Shown piece after piece: positions 1 through 9,214 of a DNA stretch of 64,000 bases. The notes under the pieces are model-generated. The model was not told the DNA's origin, did no database searches, and saw only the letters and a list, made by a program, of their open reading frames with translations. Made by a program: the position numbers and the translations under genes. Source of the DNA: Woeseia oceani (GTDB lineage: Bacteria > Pseudomonadota > Gammaproteobacteria > Steroidobacterales > Woeseiaceae); contig NZ_CP016268.1 in the NCBI RefSeq assembly GCF_001677435.1, positions 3,151,001-3,215,000 of the forward strand. The letters run 5' to 3'. Position 1 is the stretch's first letter. Each line of letters opens with the position of its first letter.

Positions 1-291
1 CATGTAGCGTATAAGCCAGCCGAACTCGACATCGCGCATGATGTATTCGACCGACGCGAACGCATCTGCCGCGGCAGGCTTGTAGTTCATCGTCAGGAAT
101 ATGCCGGTCAGCAGCTGAATGACCAGCACCACCATCGCCAGTACGCCAAACACGTACCAGATATTGAAGTTCTTGGATGCGTAGTATTCGGTGACGTGCT
201 CCTTCATCAGCTTGGTGAACGGGAAGCGATCATCGATCCATTTCATCAAGCCACCGGTCGGAGTGCCGATTTCAGATTCAATACGCGCCAT
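1..291 (-). CDS. petB: Cytochrome b of the bc1 complex, N-terminal part (cut by the window edge)
   Basis: Cytochrome b is the membrane subunit of ubiquinol-cytochrome c reductase and carries the two b haems and the quinol sites. Only the first 97 codons are present. They read as an amphipathic N-terminus with ARIESEIGTPTGG and WIDDRFPFTKLMKEH, then the first membrane helix (VFGVLAMVVLVIQLLTGIF), which is typical of bacterial PetB. The gene follows petA on the minus strand, and its ATG directly abuts the petA TAA stop, so the two are translationally linked. Cytochrome c1 would be expected beyond position 1. The family assignment is secure and the rest of the protein is not visible. Confidence 0.95.
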   Translation of the reverse strand, partial: MARIESEIGTPTGGLMKWIDDRFPFTKLMKEHVTEYYASKNFNIWYVFGVLAMVVLVIQLLTGIFLTMNYKPAAADAFASVEYIMRDVEFGWLIRYM

Positions 292-876
292 TTATGCTAC
301 TCCTGTATCGGCGCCAATCATGATGACGTCATCGCGGACAAAGCGATACGGCGGCACTCGTAAGTTGGTCGGTGCCGGCACGCCTTTATATACGCGGCCA
401 GCCAGGTCGAAGCGCGAGCCGTGGCAAGGGCAGAAAAAGCCACCAAACCAGTCATCGGTAGGGCCTACCTGAAACTGCGGCAGCGGTGCGCACCCCAGGT
501 GCGTGCAGGAACCCTCGATCACGAGGAATTCGGGACGAACCGAGCGGTACTCATTGACCGCGTACTCCGGCTGCTGCTCTACCACCGCAGAATCCGGGTC
601 GCGAAGCAGGTCCGTCGTCTGCGACAGGCGCGCCAGCATCTCTTTGTCGCGGCGCACTACGTAGACCAGCTTGCCTCGCCAGATCACTCGCACCATGGCA
701 CCGGGCTCCAGCGAACTGACTGGCACCTCCACCGGAGCTCCCAATGCCTGAGCGCGAGCGCTCGGCTTGAGGGAGGACAAGAACGGAATAGAGGCAAGGA
801 CTAAGCCCGCACCTCCGGTCACGGCGGTGGCAACAGTTAAAAAATGACGCCTGTTGCGATCAACGTCGTCGGTCAT
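292..876 (-). CDS. petA: Ubiquinol-cytochrome c reductase iron-sulfur subunit (Rieske protein)
   Basis: Rieske 2Fe-2S subunit of the bc1 complex (194 aa), which passes electrons from quinol to cytochrome c1 on the periplasmic face. The N-terminus has a twin-arginine signature (RR at 9-10 before HFL) and one hydrophobic helix at about 14-35, which fits a Tat-exported, membrane-anchored protein. The cluster ligands are intact: CTHLGC (Cys124, His126, Cys129) and CPCHGS (Cys149, Cys151, His152). The length is normal for proteobacteria. A GGGAG ribosome site lies a few bases before the ATG. It is the first gene of a petAB(C) operon running off the left edge. Confidence 0.97.
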   Translation of the reverse strand: MTDDVDRNRRHFLTVATAVTGGAGLVLASIPFLSSLKPSARAQALGAPVEVPVSSLEPGAMVRVIWRGKLVYVVRRDKEMLARLSQTTDLLRDPDSAVVEQQPEYAVNEYRSVRPEFLVIEGSCTHLGCAPLPQFQVGPTDDWFGGFFCPCHGSRFDLAGRVYKGVPAPTNLRVPPYRFVRDDVIMIGADTGVA

Positions 877-1107
877 CGGGCACTCCCATACACCGGCCTA
901 AGGCCGCAATTTTTGCTGTGTTCGAAAACTGGTAGATTTGCAGCAGACCCGATTTGTCGTCAGGATGACGGCTGATCCGGGACTGGGTGCGGAACCAAGG
1001 CGGCATTATATACATTTAGCCGTGAACGTGGCTACACGCTAGGCCATCAAGTTCCATCCCGAGCATCGCTAACACTAATGATTGACGAGTATTCATCAGG
1101 AGGCCTG

Positions 1108-2187
1108 GTGGCCCGCATCAAGCCGGTACTGCTGTTTTTACTGCAATCCGTTTGCATCGGACTGGCTACAGCCTTTGTCGTTGTGCTGTTTCGGCCGGAT
1201 TTGCTGCCGCTGACAAATAACGGTCGGTCCATTGCCACGCCGCCGGCAAGCTATGCAGACGCGGTGGATATTGGCGCTCCGTCAGTCGCCAACATCTACA
1301 CCCGCCGACTGGTGCAGGCCGGGCCCGAGAACGACGGCAACGACCGGCTGCGCTTGAATACCAGTCTCGGCTCGGCAGTGGTCATCGATGCGGATGGCTA
1401 TCTCGTCACCAATTACCATGTCATCGCCGATGCGGCAGAAATCCGGGTACAGATGGCCGATGGCCGTATCGCCGACCCTCAAGTGGTCGGTTTTGACGCC
1501 GAAACCGACCTCGCACTCCTCAGAGTGGACTTGGGCACGCTGCCCGCCATCCCGCTGGGTCGCTCCAGCAATCTGCGCATCGGCGACGTTGTCCTCGCTA
1601 TCGGCAACCCCTACGGCCTCACCAAGACCGTCACCCAAGGCATCGTCAGCGCGACGGGCCGCGGACAATTGAACCTGATGACCTTCGAAAATTTCATCCA
1701 GACCGACGCGGCGATCAATGAAGGCAATTCCGGCGGTGCACTCATCAATAGTCTGGGTGAACTGGTCGGCATCAACACCGCCGTGCTGGCCCAAGATGCG
1801 GGTACCGAGGGCATCAGTTTCGCCATCCCGGTTGACCTCGTGCGCGGTGTGGTCGAGGCGCTGAAGCGCGACGGGCGTGTCATCCGCGGCTATATCGGGC
1901 TGGACTCGGACGAATTGACGCCTGCGGAAGCCGATGCGCTCGGGCTTCCTCCGGAAATCGGCATTCTGCTGAATGCCGTGCGCGCCGGCGGACCAGCCGA
2001 TACGGCCGGGCTGGCCGCAGGTGACGTGGTACTCGCCATTAACGGCGAACCCATACGCACCCGCCAGCAGGCATTGCTGCTTGTCGCCGGCCTGGAACCC
2101 GGCGACAAGGTCGAGATGGACTGCTGGCGAGGCGGCCAACGGTTTCGTGCCGAATTAACCGTCGTCGAGCGCCCGCCCGAATTCTGA
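1108..2187 (+). CDS. degS: DegS/AlgW-like membrane-anchored serine protease with one PDZ domain
   Basis: HtrA-family periplasmic protease held in the inner membrane. In relatives it starts sigma-E activation by cutting the anti-sigma factor RseA/MucA. Counting from the chosen GTG start, residues 5-29 form one membrane helix. The catalytic triad is His104 (NYHVIA), Asp134 (ETDLAL) and Ser208 (GNSGGA), and one PDZ domain fills about 250-345. A single PDZ plus an N-terminal anchor points to DegS/AlgW rather than DegP. I chose GTG at 1108 because AGGAGG sits at 1098-1103; an ATG 30 bases upstream (1078) lacks a ribosome site. It is divergent from petA. The protease class is certain, the DegS assignment probable. 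Confidence 0.9.
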   Translation: MARIKPVLLFLLQSVCIGLATAFVVVLFRPDLLPLTNNGRSIATPPASYADAVDIGAPSVANIYTRRLVQAGPENDGNDRLRLNTSLGSAVVIDADGYLVTNYHVIADAAEIRVQMADGRIADPQVVGFDAETDLALLRVDLGTLPAIPLGRSSNLRIGDVVLAIGNPYGLTKTVTQGIVSATGRGQLNLMTFENFIQTDAAINEGNSGGALINSLGELVGINTAVLAQDAGTEGISFAIPVDLVRGVVEALKRDGRVIRGYIGLDSDELTPAEADALGLPPEIGILLNAVRAGGPADTAGLAAGDVVLAINGEPIRTRQQALLLVAGLEPGDKVEMDCWRGGQRFRAELTVVERPPEF

Positions 2188-2218
2188 ACCTGGCTAGCAG
2201 GCCCGGACGATCGCGGTA

Positions 2219-2467
2219 CTAATCCGCCGCCTGCAGTGCCTGCCATTCCTCCGGCGTGTGCGCACGAATCGACATCGCGTGAATTTCGTTACCCATCAAC
2301 GTGCCAAGGCACTGGTAGACGAGTTGATGTCTGGCGATTGCGCGTTTGCCCGCGAACGCCTCGGTGACGACCAGCGTCTCGAAATGCGTATTGTCCGGGC
2401 TCATTACCCGGACTTCCGCGTCGGGCATTCCGGCTTTGATTAATTGCTCTACTTCAGTGGGGTCCAT
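2219..2467 (-). CDS. ibaG: BolA-family protein (IbaG/YrbA-like)
   Basis: Small BolA-fold protein (82 aa from ATG 2467). Family members pair with monothiol glutaredoxins and take part in iron-sulfur cluster handling. The sequence shows the family pattern: a charged N-terminal helix (DPTEVEQLIKAGMPDAEVRV), a central FETLVV strand, a conserved RAIARHQLVYQCLG helix with an invariant-type His, and a short IHAMSIRAHTPEEW end. The length matches IbaG better than the longer BolA. A GTG 30 bases upstream is possible but has no ribosome site. In enterics and pseudomonads ibaG sits near murA and the kds-lpt cluster; here it faces away from that cluster, and murA is not in the window. Confidence 0.88.
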   Translation of the reverse strand: MDPTEVEQLIKAGMPDAEVRVMSPDNTHFETLVVTEAFAGKRAIARHQLVYQCLGTLMGNEIHAMSIRAHTPEEWQALQAAD

Positions 2468-2672
2468 GGGCGTGCGCTCGATCGACGGGCCTGCCACTGT
2501 GGCAGGCCGGGCTGTTATTGGTCGCGCAGTGTAGCAAATGCAGCGCCGTAAATTCGCCCGCCTGCAAGCGGTTCAATGGCCGGATGTTTGTGTATGATGA
2601 CCCTCCCCGACCGCGCGCACCATGCGCTGGGCGACACGCGGCCGGTTCCCGAGTCTTAGTAGTACTGAATAT

Positions 2673-3638
2673 ATGCTTGGCAATATTGTTGAAATTATTG
2701 CCGGACTGTCGCTCCTGATCTGGGGTGCAGACCGGTTCGTATTTGGTGGTGCGGCAATAGCGCGCAACCTTGGCGTCGCACCGTTGCTCATCGGCCTGAC
2801 TATCGTCGCTATCGCCACTTCGGCACCGGAAATTCTGGTGTCCGTCGTCGCTTCTTTGCGTGGCGAACCGGAACTGGCGATCGGTAATGCAATCGGCTCC
2901 AATTCCGCGAATATTGGCCTGGTTCTCGGCGCCATCGCGCTGTTCAGACCCATCGAACTGACCTCTGAGACACTGCGCCGCGAGATGCCTGCACTGTTGG
3001 CAGTCTCATTGTTAACCGTATCCCTGTTTCTGGACTCGTACCTCAGTCGTATCGACGGCTTCGTACTGCTGACCGCGTTGATCATCGTCATGGTGTGGCT
3101 CACCCGGGTCGGCATCCGTTCGTCGGCCAACGACCCAATGCGCAACGATTACGAAGCGGAAATCCCTAGCAACGTCTCCATGCAAAAAGCCGCGATCTGG
3201 CTGCTGGTCGGACTAGGAACCTTGCTGTTCGGTGCGGACTTGCTGGTTGACGGAGCCATTGAAGTCGCGCGTCATTTCGGCGTGTCGGAAGTGGTAATCG
3301 GCATCACGCTGGTCGCCATCGCAACCAGCCTGCCCGAACTGGCGGTGTCGCTGGTCAGTGCCTACAAAGGCGAGTACGGCCTGGCGATCGGCAACATCGT
3401 CGGCTCGAACATATTCAACCTGCTGGCTGTAATCGGCGTTGCGGCCAGTATTCAACCATTGGCGCTGCCGCCGTCGGTCCTCTCGCTGCACATCTTTGTC
3501 ATGGTTGCCTTTACCCTGGTGCTGTTTGCCATGACCTACGAATACGAAGGTGAGGGCCGCATAAACCGCTTCGAAGGTTTGTGCCTGATCTGCGCCTACT
3601 TTGCATATACCGGCTACGTCGTTGTACAGAACGTATAA
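2673..3638 (+). CDS. yrbG: Calcium/sodium antiporter (YrbG family)
   Basis: Inner-membrane exchanger of the CaCA superfamily (321 aa). It has about ten hydrophobic segments arranged as two inverted halves. Each half carries the alpha-repeat signature: GLTIVAIATSAPEI with GNAIGSNSANI in the first, GITLVAIATSLPEL with GNIVGSNIFNL in the second. The Glu and Asn/Ser residues of these repeats are the expected cation ligands. A charged loop links the halves at about 160-175. The ATG at 2673 gives the usual length for the family and begins with the first helix. It heads the KDO/LPS-transport run, the same position as yrbG in Escherichia coli. Substrate and direction are inferred from family. Confidence 0.92.
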   Translation: MLGNIVEIIAGLSLLIWGADRFVFGGAAIARNLGVAPLLIGLTIVAIATSAPEILVSVVASLRGEPELAIGNAIGSNSANIGLVLGAIALFRPIELTSETLRREMPALLAVSLLTVSLFLDSYLSRIDGFVLLTALIIVMVWLTRVGIRSSANDPMRNDYEAEIPSNVSMQKAAIWLLVGLGTLLFGADLLVDGAIEVARHFGVSEVVIGITLVAIATSLPELAVSLVSAYKGEYGLAIGNIVGSNIFNLLAVIGVAASIQPLALPPSVLSLHIFVMVAFTLVLFAMTYEYEGEGRINRFEGLCLICAYFAYTGYVVVQNV

Positions 3639-3668
3639 ACTGACGGCTGGCTGACCAAGGGACATCCA

Positions 3669-4652
3669 TTGATCTCCAGACTCACAGCGGCGGAACAAAA
3701 AGCACTGGCAGAACGGGTGCTGGACATCGAATCGCGAGCCGTTAGCGCACTGGCCGGGCGGCTTGACGACTCGTTCGCCAAAGCCTGCCAGCTGTGCCTC
3801 GATCTGACCGGTCGCGTCGTAGTGACCGGCATGGGCAAGTCGGGTCACATTGCCCGCAAGATTGCAGCCACGCTGGCCAGCACCGGTACGCCGGCTTTTT
3901 ACATGCACCCCGCGGAAGCCAGCCACGGTGACCTTGGGATGATCACCGGCCAGGACCTGATGCTGGCGGTATCCAACTCCGGCGAGACACAGGAGGTCAT
4001 CACCATCCTGCCGTTAGTCAAACGCATGGGGGCGAAGCTGATTTCCATGACCGGCAAACCGAAATCGACACTTGCGAAAGCGGCGGACGTGCATTTTGAT
4101 GTCAGTGTGGAAGAAGAAGCGTGCCCGTTGAATTTGGCGCCTACCGCAAGCACCACAGCAACACTCGCCATGGGTGACGCACTCGCCGTTGCGCTGCTCG
4201 AAAGCCGTGGCTTTACCGCCGAAGATTTCGCGCTCTCGCACCCGAGCGGCTCGTTGGGCAAGCGCCTGTTGCTGCGGGTTGCCGACGTCATGCACAGTGG
4301 CGAGGCCATACCAATGGTAACCGCCGATGTCAGTCTCAGCGCCGGGCTGGTGGAAATGTCGCAGAAAGGTCTCGGCATGACGGCCGTTGTTGACCAACAA
4401 CAGCATATCCTCGGCATTTTCACAGACGGTGACCTGCGACGGACGCTTGACAGCGGCGTCGATGTGCACAAGGTGCCTATGGCTGAGGTCATGCATCGCA
4501 ACTGCAAGACGATCCCGGTCGACATACTGGCCGCAGAGGCCATACATGTTATGGAAGAACATAAGATCAACGGCCTGCTGGTCATCAACGAAGACGGTGT
4601 ACTCGTTGGCGCGCTGAATATTCACGATCTGTTTCGTGCGGGGATCGTATGA
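3669..4652 (+). CDS. kdsD: D-arabinose 5-phosphate isomerase
   Basis: Converts ribulose 5-phosphate to arabinose 5-phosphate, the first committed step toward KDO of LPS. The 327-aa protein has an N-terminal SIS sugar-isomerase domain (GMGKSGHIA at 54-62, then the SNSGET phosphosugar loop) and two C-terminal CBS repeats beginning near VADVMHSGEAIPMV and MAEVMHRNCKTIPV, the usual KdsD layout. Translation appears to start at TTG (3669), preceded by an AAGGGA element at good spacing; no in-frame ATG fits. The stop overlaps the kdsC start by four bases, so the two are coupled. Confidence 0.95.
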   Translation: MISRLTAAEQKALAERVLDIESRAVSALAGRLDDSFAKACQLCLDLTGRVVVTGMGKSGHIARKIAATLASTGTPAFYMHPAEASHGDLGMITGQDLMLAVSNSGETQEVITILPLVKRMGAKLISMTGKPKSTLAKAADVHFDVSVEEEACPLNLAPTASTTATLAMGDALAVALLESRGFTAEDFALSHPSGSLGKRLLLRVADVMHSGEAIPMVTADVSLSAGLVEMSQKGLGMTAVVDQQQHILGIFTDGDLRRTLDSGVDVHKVPMAEVMHRNCKTIPVDILAAEAIHVMEEHKINGLLVINEDGVLVGALNIHDLFRAGIV

Positions 4653-5161
4653 GCACTGATGAGCTGTCACACAGGTTGGCGGCGGTACAGCTCGCTGCCT
4701 TTGATATCGACGGCGTGTTCACAGACGGTCGTTTCTACCTCTCCGATGCCGGCGTTGAAAGCAAGGCATTCTGCACGCTCGACGGCTACGGCATTCGACG
4801 CGCGCTTGATGCGGGTATCGCCGTCGCGGTGATCAGCGGCCGACAGTCTCGCGCGGTAGAAATTCGCATGGCGGAGCTTGGCGTGCAGCATGTGTACCTG
4901 GGCTGCAAGGATAAAGTTGCCGTGTTCGAGACTTTGCTGGCGCAACTCAAGCTACAAGCTTCGCAATGCGCCTATACCGGCGACGATGTACCCGACCTGC
5001 CATTGCTGCGCCGCGCGGGCATTGCTATCGCGGTTGCCAACGCCCACCCGCAGGTAGTGGCAGAATGCGACTTTGTCACCCAGTGGCGTGGCGGCTACGG
5101 CGCCGTCCGCGACGTCTGTGACCGCTTGCTGGCGGCTCGCGATCAGCCCGCACCGGCATGA
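4649..5161 (+). CDS. kdsC: 3-deoxy-D-manno-octulosonate 8-phosphate phosphatase
   Basis: HAD-superfamily phosphatase that releases KDO from KDO 8-phosphate (170 aa). The DxD catalytic motif is DIDGVFTDG (nucleophile Asp19, acid/base Asp21), followed by the SGR motif (VISGRQSRAVEIR), a Lys in CKDKVAVFE, and the metal-binding YTGDDVPDLPLL. There is no large cap domain, consistent with the tetrameric C0 subclass to which KdsC belongs. The ATG overlaps the kdsD stop (ATGA). kdsA and kdsB are not in this window. Confidence 0.96.
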   Translation: MSTDELSHRLAAVQLAAFDIDGVFTDGRFYLSDAGVESKAFCTLDGYGIRRALDAGIAVAVISGRQSRAVEIRMAELGVQHVYLGCKDKVAVFETLLAQLKLQASQCAYTGDDVPDLPLLRRAGIAIAVANAHPQVVAECDFVTQWRGGYGAVRDVCDRLLAARDQPAPA

Positions 5162-5222
5162 CAGTGCTGCGCGCCACAACTCTGCCGAGGCTGACCGGTC
5201 TGGGTAGCGGGACAAACCCACG

Positions 5223-5780
5223 ATGACCGGCCGGCATGTCGCCGGTTTCATCGCCTTGCTCGGGGCCGCGGCCGCCAGCTGGTACCTCGCGAGTTCGCTG
5301 GATACAGCGGCTCCGCCGGTGTCGGGCACCGGCGGCATCCAGCAAGGCTACTACCTGCGCTCCGCCCGTATTCTGGGCACCGGTGATAGCGGCCAATTGC
5401 TGTACGAAATTGAAGCGGAATATGCCGAACAGCGCGGCACGGATGAAATCGCGTTCGACAACGTCAGAATTCAGTACGCTGCGGACTCGGACATACCGTG
5501 GTCAGTCAGCGCCGATCAGGCGCTAATTACCGGCGAGGAACAACACCTGACCTTGTCGGGTCACGTGGTGGCCGTCAGCAATCGGGGGTTTTCCGGCGCA
5601 GTGACCGAGATACGCACAGACTGGCTGGAGCTGGAGCCGGGAAAGTACCGTGCAGCAACCGATCAGCGGGTTCAGATCCGCATCGGCGAGCGCAGTCTGA
5701 CGGCTACTGGCATGGAAGCCTTGTTCGACCAGAACCGATTAGAGCTAAAGTCAAATGTCAGCGGCAAGTTCGTGCCCTGA
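5223..5780 (+). CDS. lptC: LPS export system protein LptC
   Basis: Bitopic inner-membrane component of the Lpt bridge that receives LPS from LptB2FG and hands it to LptA. The 185-aa protein has one N-terminal helix (about 5-22, VAGFIALLGAAAASWYLASS) and a periplasmic beta-rich domain with the typical motif GYYLRSARILGTGDSGQLLYEIEA. The C-terminal half (SADQALITGEEQHLTLSGHV, ALFDQNRLELKSNVSG) matches the beta-jellyroll of the LptC/OstA fold. It lies between kdsC and lptA, the conserved place. Sequence conservation in this family is low, so fold pattern and context carry the call. Confidence 0.93.
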   Translation: MTGRHVAGFIALLGAAAASWYLASSLDTAAPPVSGTGGIQQGYYLRSARILGTGDSGQLLYEIEAEYAEQRGTDEIAFDNVRIQYAADSDIPWSVSADQALITGEEQHLTLSGHVVAVSNRGFSGAVTEIRTDWLELEPGKYRAATDQRVQIRIGERSLTATGMEALFDQNRLELKSNVSGKFVP

Positions 5781-5836
5781 TAACGTAGAATGGCTGTCTG
5801 TCTGAACCCAAAAGTGCGTCGCTGGTCCTCAAATAC

Positions 5837-6511
5837 ATGTTAAATCGATCTCACTTGCTGCTTGCCATCTGTGCACTGGCCTCCCTGGCCGGCATACCGG
5901 CGAGCGTGTACGCGCAGGCGAGCGATCTGCGTCTGCCGATTTCACTGGACGCCGATTCAACCGACTACGACGGCAAGAATTCGATGCTGATGTTCCGCGG
6001 CCTGCGCCTGACACAGGGCAGCATCGGTGTTGAAGCCGACACTGGCCGCGCCAGCAAACTCGACTTCGAAGACAGCGTTTGGCAATTCTCCGGCAATGTC
6101 CGCATCGATACCGGCAACGGGCAAATCCGCTGCGACGATGCCAACCTGCATTTCGCGGGCCACCAGTTACGCCTGGCCAGCATCTCCGGCTCACCGGCGA
6201 CCTTTGAGCTGCGCCGGGCAGACAGTGACCAGGTGACTTACGCCGAAGCCGGCCAGCTGGAATACAACTTCAGTGACGGCGTTATCGAATTTTCCGACAA
6301 GGCCATCATCACCGAAGGCGGCAACCAGATTTCCAGCAATTTTCTGGTCTACAACATCCGTGAGCGCCGCATTAATGCTGACTCGAGTGGCAATGGCGGC
6401 GAAAAGGTCAAGATTACCTACACCCCGGACAGCCGCAACAGTGCTCAACCTCAGCAAGAACCGGTACCCGAAGCCGAAGCGCCGGACGGCAACGGGGATG
6501 GCGTGCAATGA
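5837..6511 (+). CDS. lptA: LPS transport periplasmic protein LptA
   Basis: Soluble periplasmic LptA, which polymerises into the bridge carrying LPS to LptDE. Residues 1-26 form a signal peptide (hydrophobic [13 protein letters not shown], cleavage likely after VYA-QA). The mature part shows the OstA/LptA beta-jellyroll pattern: [28 protein letters not shown], then the [22 protein letters not shown] repeat. At 224 aa it is longer than E. coli LptA (185 aa) because of an acidic, Pro/Gln-rich tail ([19 protein letters not shown]) that is probably disordered. The stop overlaps the lptB ATG by four bases. Confidence 0.95.
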   Translation: MLNRSHLLLAICALASLAGIPASVYAQASDLRLPISLDADSTDYDGKNSMLMFRGLRLTQGSIGVEADTGRASKLDFEDSVWQFSGNVRIDTGNGQIRCDDANLHFAGHQLRLASISGSPATFELRRADSDQVTYAEAGQLEYNFSDGVIEFSDKAIITEGGNQISSNFLVYNIRERRINADSSGNGGEKVKITYTPDSRNSAQPQQEPVPEAEAPDGNGDGVQ

Positions 6512-7233
6512 GCATATTGAGCGTGCAGGACATTGCGAAGCGCTACAAATTCCGGGAAGTCGTCAAGAACATATCGCTGGAAATATCCAGTGGCGAAGTC
6601 GTCGGGCTGCTCGGGCCCAATGGCGCCGGCAAGACAACCGCTTTCTACATGATCGTTGGACTGATCGCAGCAGATCGCGGGCGCATATTGCTGGACGGTC
6701 AAGACCTCACCGCGCTGCCCATGCATCGTCGGGCGGCAATGGGTCTTGGTTACCTGCCACAGGAAGCATCGATTTTTCGCAAACTGACCGTCGAGCAGAA
6801 CGTGCTCGCAATCCTCGAGAACCGCGCTGACCTGGACCGCCCCGGACGGGAACAGGAATTAGACCAATTGCTCGACGAACTGCACGTCGGTCATGTGCGT
6901 ACAAGCCTGGGCATCAGCCTGTCAGGCGGCGAACGGCGGCGCGTCGAAATCGCCAGGGCCCTCGCCGCCAATCCCCGCTTTGTTTTGCTGGACGAACCGT
7001 TCGCCGGCGTCGACCCGATCTCGGTACTGGATATTCAACGCATTATCAAACATTTATGCGATCGCGACATCGGCGTACTGATTACCGATCACAATGTCAG
7101 GGAAACACTCGGAATCTGCGAACGAGCCTATATACTCAATGATGGCAGTCTGATCGCATCAGGGCCACCGGATGAAATTTTGAGCAATCAGCACGTTCGA
7201 GAAGTGTATCTCGGACAGGAGTTCAAACTCTGA
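6508..7233 (+). CDS. lptB: LPS export ABC transporter ATP-binding protein
   Basis: Cytoplasmic ATPase of the LptB2FG extractor (241 aa). All ABC motifs are present: Walker A GPNGAGKT at 36-43, Q-loop YLPQEASIF near 82-90, signature LSGGE at 138-142, Walker B FVLLDEP at 158-164 and the switch His in TDHNV. The length and the LptB-typical [15 protein letters not shown] stretch separate it from other ABC ATPases. It is coupled to lptA through an ATGA overlap; the gap to rpoN is 49 bases. lptF and lptG are elsewhere, as usual. Confidence 0.97.
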   Translation: MSILSVQDIAKRYKFREVVKNISLEISSGEVVGLLGPNGAGKTTAFYMIVGLIAADRGRILLDGQDLTALPMHRRAAMGLGYLPQEASIFRKLTVEQNVLAILENRADLDRPGREQELDQLLDELHVGHVRTSLGISLSGGERRRVEIARALAANPRFVLLDEPFAGVDPISVLDIQRIIKHLCDRDIGVLITDHNVRETLGICERAYILNDGSLIASGPPDEILSNQHVREVYLGQEFKL

Positions 7234-7282
7234 ACAAAATGTGTACCAAGAATCCCGCCGCTAACGCCTGCAGTTATTCCTG

Positions 7283-8677
7283 ATGCTAAAACCGTCGCTT
7301 CAACTCAAACTCGGTCAATCGTTGACGATGACCCCGCAGTTGCAACAGGCCATCAGGCTGCTGCAATTGCCGGTGCTCGATCTCAGCGCGCAGATTCAGG
7401 AAGCGCTGGAAGAAAACATCATGCTGGAAATGGAGGACCTGCCAGAGGTTCCCGCCAACAGTGCCGATTCCACTGCCGAAGTCGAAACCATAAAGGCAGA
7501 AGAGAACTGGCAGTCGAGTTCCATGGAACGCATGCAGGATGGCGGCTGGAACGGCGAAGGACGGACCAGCGACGACTACGCCGATCAAAGCGGCGAGTCA
7601 CTGCGCGATCACCTGCTCTGGCAACTTGAACTAGACAGCTTCGACGAGCGTGAAACGCTGATCGGCGAAGCATTGATCGACGCGATCAACGACGATGGCT
7701 ACCTGACCGCAGAGTTTGACGACGTACGCGCCTGTGTCGACATTGGCAGCGCACCCAGTGATGACGAGATCGAATTCACCCTGCAAAAAATACAGCGCCT
7801 CGATCCTGTCGGCGTCGGTGCGCGTACTCTTTCCGAGTGCATCGTGTTGCAACTGTCGCAGCTCGACGAGCAGACCCCTGGCCTGAAACTCGCTATCGAC
7901 CTCGCCGCAGAACACCTCGATCTGATTGCCAATCAGGAATACGCTGAGCTGCGACGCAGCCTGCGCGCCTCGGAAGACGAACTGGACGCGGCACTGGCCC
8001 TGGTAAAAGGCTGCCACCCGAAGCCTGGCCTCGCGGTCAGCCCGGCGGCACCCGAATACGTCATTCCCGACGTCTTTGTCAGAAAAATAGACAATCAATG
8101 GCACGTCGAAGTCAGCTCTTCCGGCATTCCACGGCTATCAGTAAATCAGCAGTACGCGCAGTTGCTTCGCGGCAGTGGTGATCATTCCGTTTTGCGTTCG
8201 CAGTTGCAGGAAGCCCGCTGGCTGGTCAGAAGCCTTGAAATCCGCAACGAAACATTAATGAAAGTCGCAACTTGCATCGTTGCCCGACAACACGAGTTTC
8301 TGGACTTCGGCGATGAATCCATGAAACCCCTGGTTCTGCGTGACGTAGCCGAATCAATCGGCATGCACGAATCAACAATTTCTCGTGTTACAACAAACAA
8401 GTACATGCATACGCCGCGCGGCGTATTCGAATTCAAGTACTTTTTCTCTAGCCACCTTTCGACAACGGACGGTGACGACCAGTCGTCAACAGCCGTCCGC
8501 GCGAAAATACGCAAGCTGATTGGCGCGGAAGACCCGGGCAAACCGCTGAGCGACAGCAAAATAGCCACTATCCTCGAGCAGGAAGGCATAAATGTTGCGA
8601 GACGAACAGTTGCCAAGTACCGTGAAGCTATGAAGATTTTGTCGTCCAGCGAACGCCGGGTACGCAAACCAAAATAG
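7283..8677 (+). CDS. rpoN: RNA polymerase sigma-54 factor
   Basis: Sigma-54 directs RNA polymerase to promoters of the GG/GC (-24/-12) type that need an activator ATPase. The 464-aa protein has region I (LKPSLQLKLGQSLTMTPQLQQAIRLLQLP), an acidic region II at about 55-110, the core-binding domain, a helix-turn-helix (LRDVAESIGMHESTISRVTTNKYMHTP) and the RpoN box ARRTVAKYRE near the C-terminus. All defining parts are present. The order lptB-rpoN-hpf-ptsN-rapZ matches other gammaproteobacteria. I saw no clear sigma-54 promoter inside this window. Confidence 0.98.
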   Translation: MLKPSLQLKLGQSLTMTPQLQQAIRLLQLPVLDLSAQIQEALEENIMLEMEDLPEVPANSADSTAEVETIKAEENWQSSSMERMQDGGWNGEGRTSDDYADQSGESLRDHLLWQLELDSFDERETLIGEALIDAINDDGYLTAEFDDVRACVDIGSAPSDDEIEFTLQKIQRLDPVGVGARTLSECIVLQLSQLDEQTPGLKLAIDLAAEHLDLIANQEYAELRRSLRASEDELDAALALVKGCHPKPGLAVSPAAPEYVIPDVFVRKIDNQWHVEVSSSGIPRLSVNQQYAQLLRGSGDHSVLRSQLQEARWLVRSLEIRNETLMKVATCIVARQHEFLDFGDESMKPLVLRDVAESIGMHESTISRVTTNKYMHTPRGVFEFKYFFSSHLSTTDGDDQSSTAVRAKIRKLIGAEDPGKPLSDSKIATILEQEGINVARRTVAKYREAMKILSSSERRVRKPK

Positions 8678-8804
8678 GTAAAACTAACCATTCCGATTGC
8701 AACAGGAGGACATTAAGACACCATTAACTTTTTCGACGACAGTGGAAACACCGGAGACAGGGGGAGCGAAAGTGAGTCCACTATTAGCAACACGGGAGAA
8801 CACC

Positions 8805-9125
8805 ATGCAACTAAGCGTAACGGGCCATCACGTAGACGTAACCACGGCAATGCGGAATTACGTTGCCACCAAGATCGAAAAAGTCGAACGGCATTTTGAT
8901 CTTGTTTCAGATGTGCACTGCGTATTGACTGTCGAGAAGCTACGCCATAAAGCAGAAGCGACAGTGAACGTAAACGGTGGCAGAATACACGCTGACGCAA
9001 CAGAAGATGACATGTACGCGGCGATAGACAGTCTTGTAGATAAACTTGATCGTCAGGTTAGAAAGCATAAAGAAAAGCTGGCTGACCACCACGCCAGAGA
9101 AGCGGACAAACGATCTTACGGCTAA
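8805..9125 (+). CDS. hpf: Ribosome hibernation promoting factor, short form
   Basis: Short HPF/YfiA-type protein (106 aa) that binds the decoding region of idle 30S subunits and promotes 100S dimers in stationary phase. The start MQLSVTGHHVDVTTAMRNYVATKIEKVERHFD and the strands VHCVLTVEKLRHKAEATVNVNGG are diagnostic. The long-form C-terminal dimerisation domain is absent, as expected in gammaproteobacteria. ATG 8805 has GGGAG at 8794-8798. An in-frame GTG at 8772 also has a strong purine-rich site and would add 11 residues, but the family starts at MQL. A 127-bp gap after rpoN leaves room for its own promoter. Confidence 0.95.
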   Translation: MQLSVTGHHVDVTTAMRNYVATKIEKVERHFDLVSDVHCVLTVEKLRHKAEATVNVNGGRIHADATEDDMYAAIDSLVDKLDRQVRKHKEKLADHHAREADKRSYG

Positions 9126-9130
9126 CGACT

Positions 9131-9169
9131 TTGACCCCGCGACGCACATTCAATGCGTCGCGGGGTCAA
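9131..9169 (+). other. Perfect 16-bp stem-loop between hpf and ptsN
   Basis: The arms 9131-9146 and 9154-9169 are exact reverse complements (16 bp, mostly G:C) around a 7-nt loop. The hairpin begins five bases after the hpf stop. No T-run follows (the next bases are cccccacc), so it is not a classical intrinsic terminator. It could stabilise the 3' end of hpf mRNA, mark a processing site, or lower read-through into ptsN. The structure is plain in the sequence; its role is inference. Confidence 0.7.
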
Positions 9170-9214
9170 CCCCCACCACTCCAGGCGACGGCGCTCCAGC
9201 CGCAGAAATACGCC

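Noticed and set aside
1282-2139. Long open frame opposite the DegS-like gene
   Set aside because: It is antisense to a clear protease with intact catalytic motifs and shows no family features.
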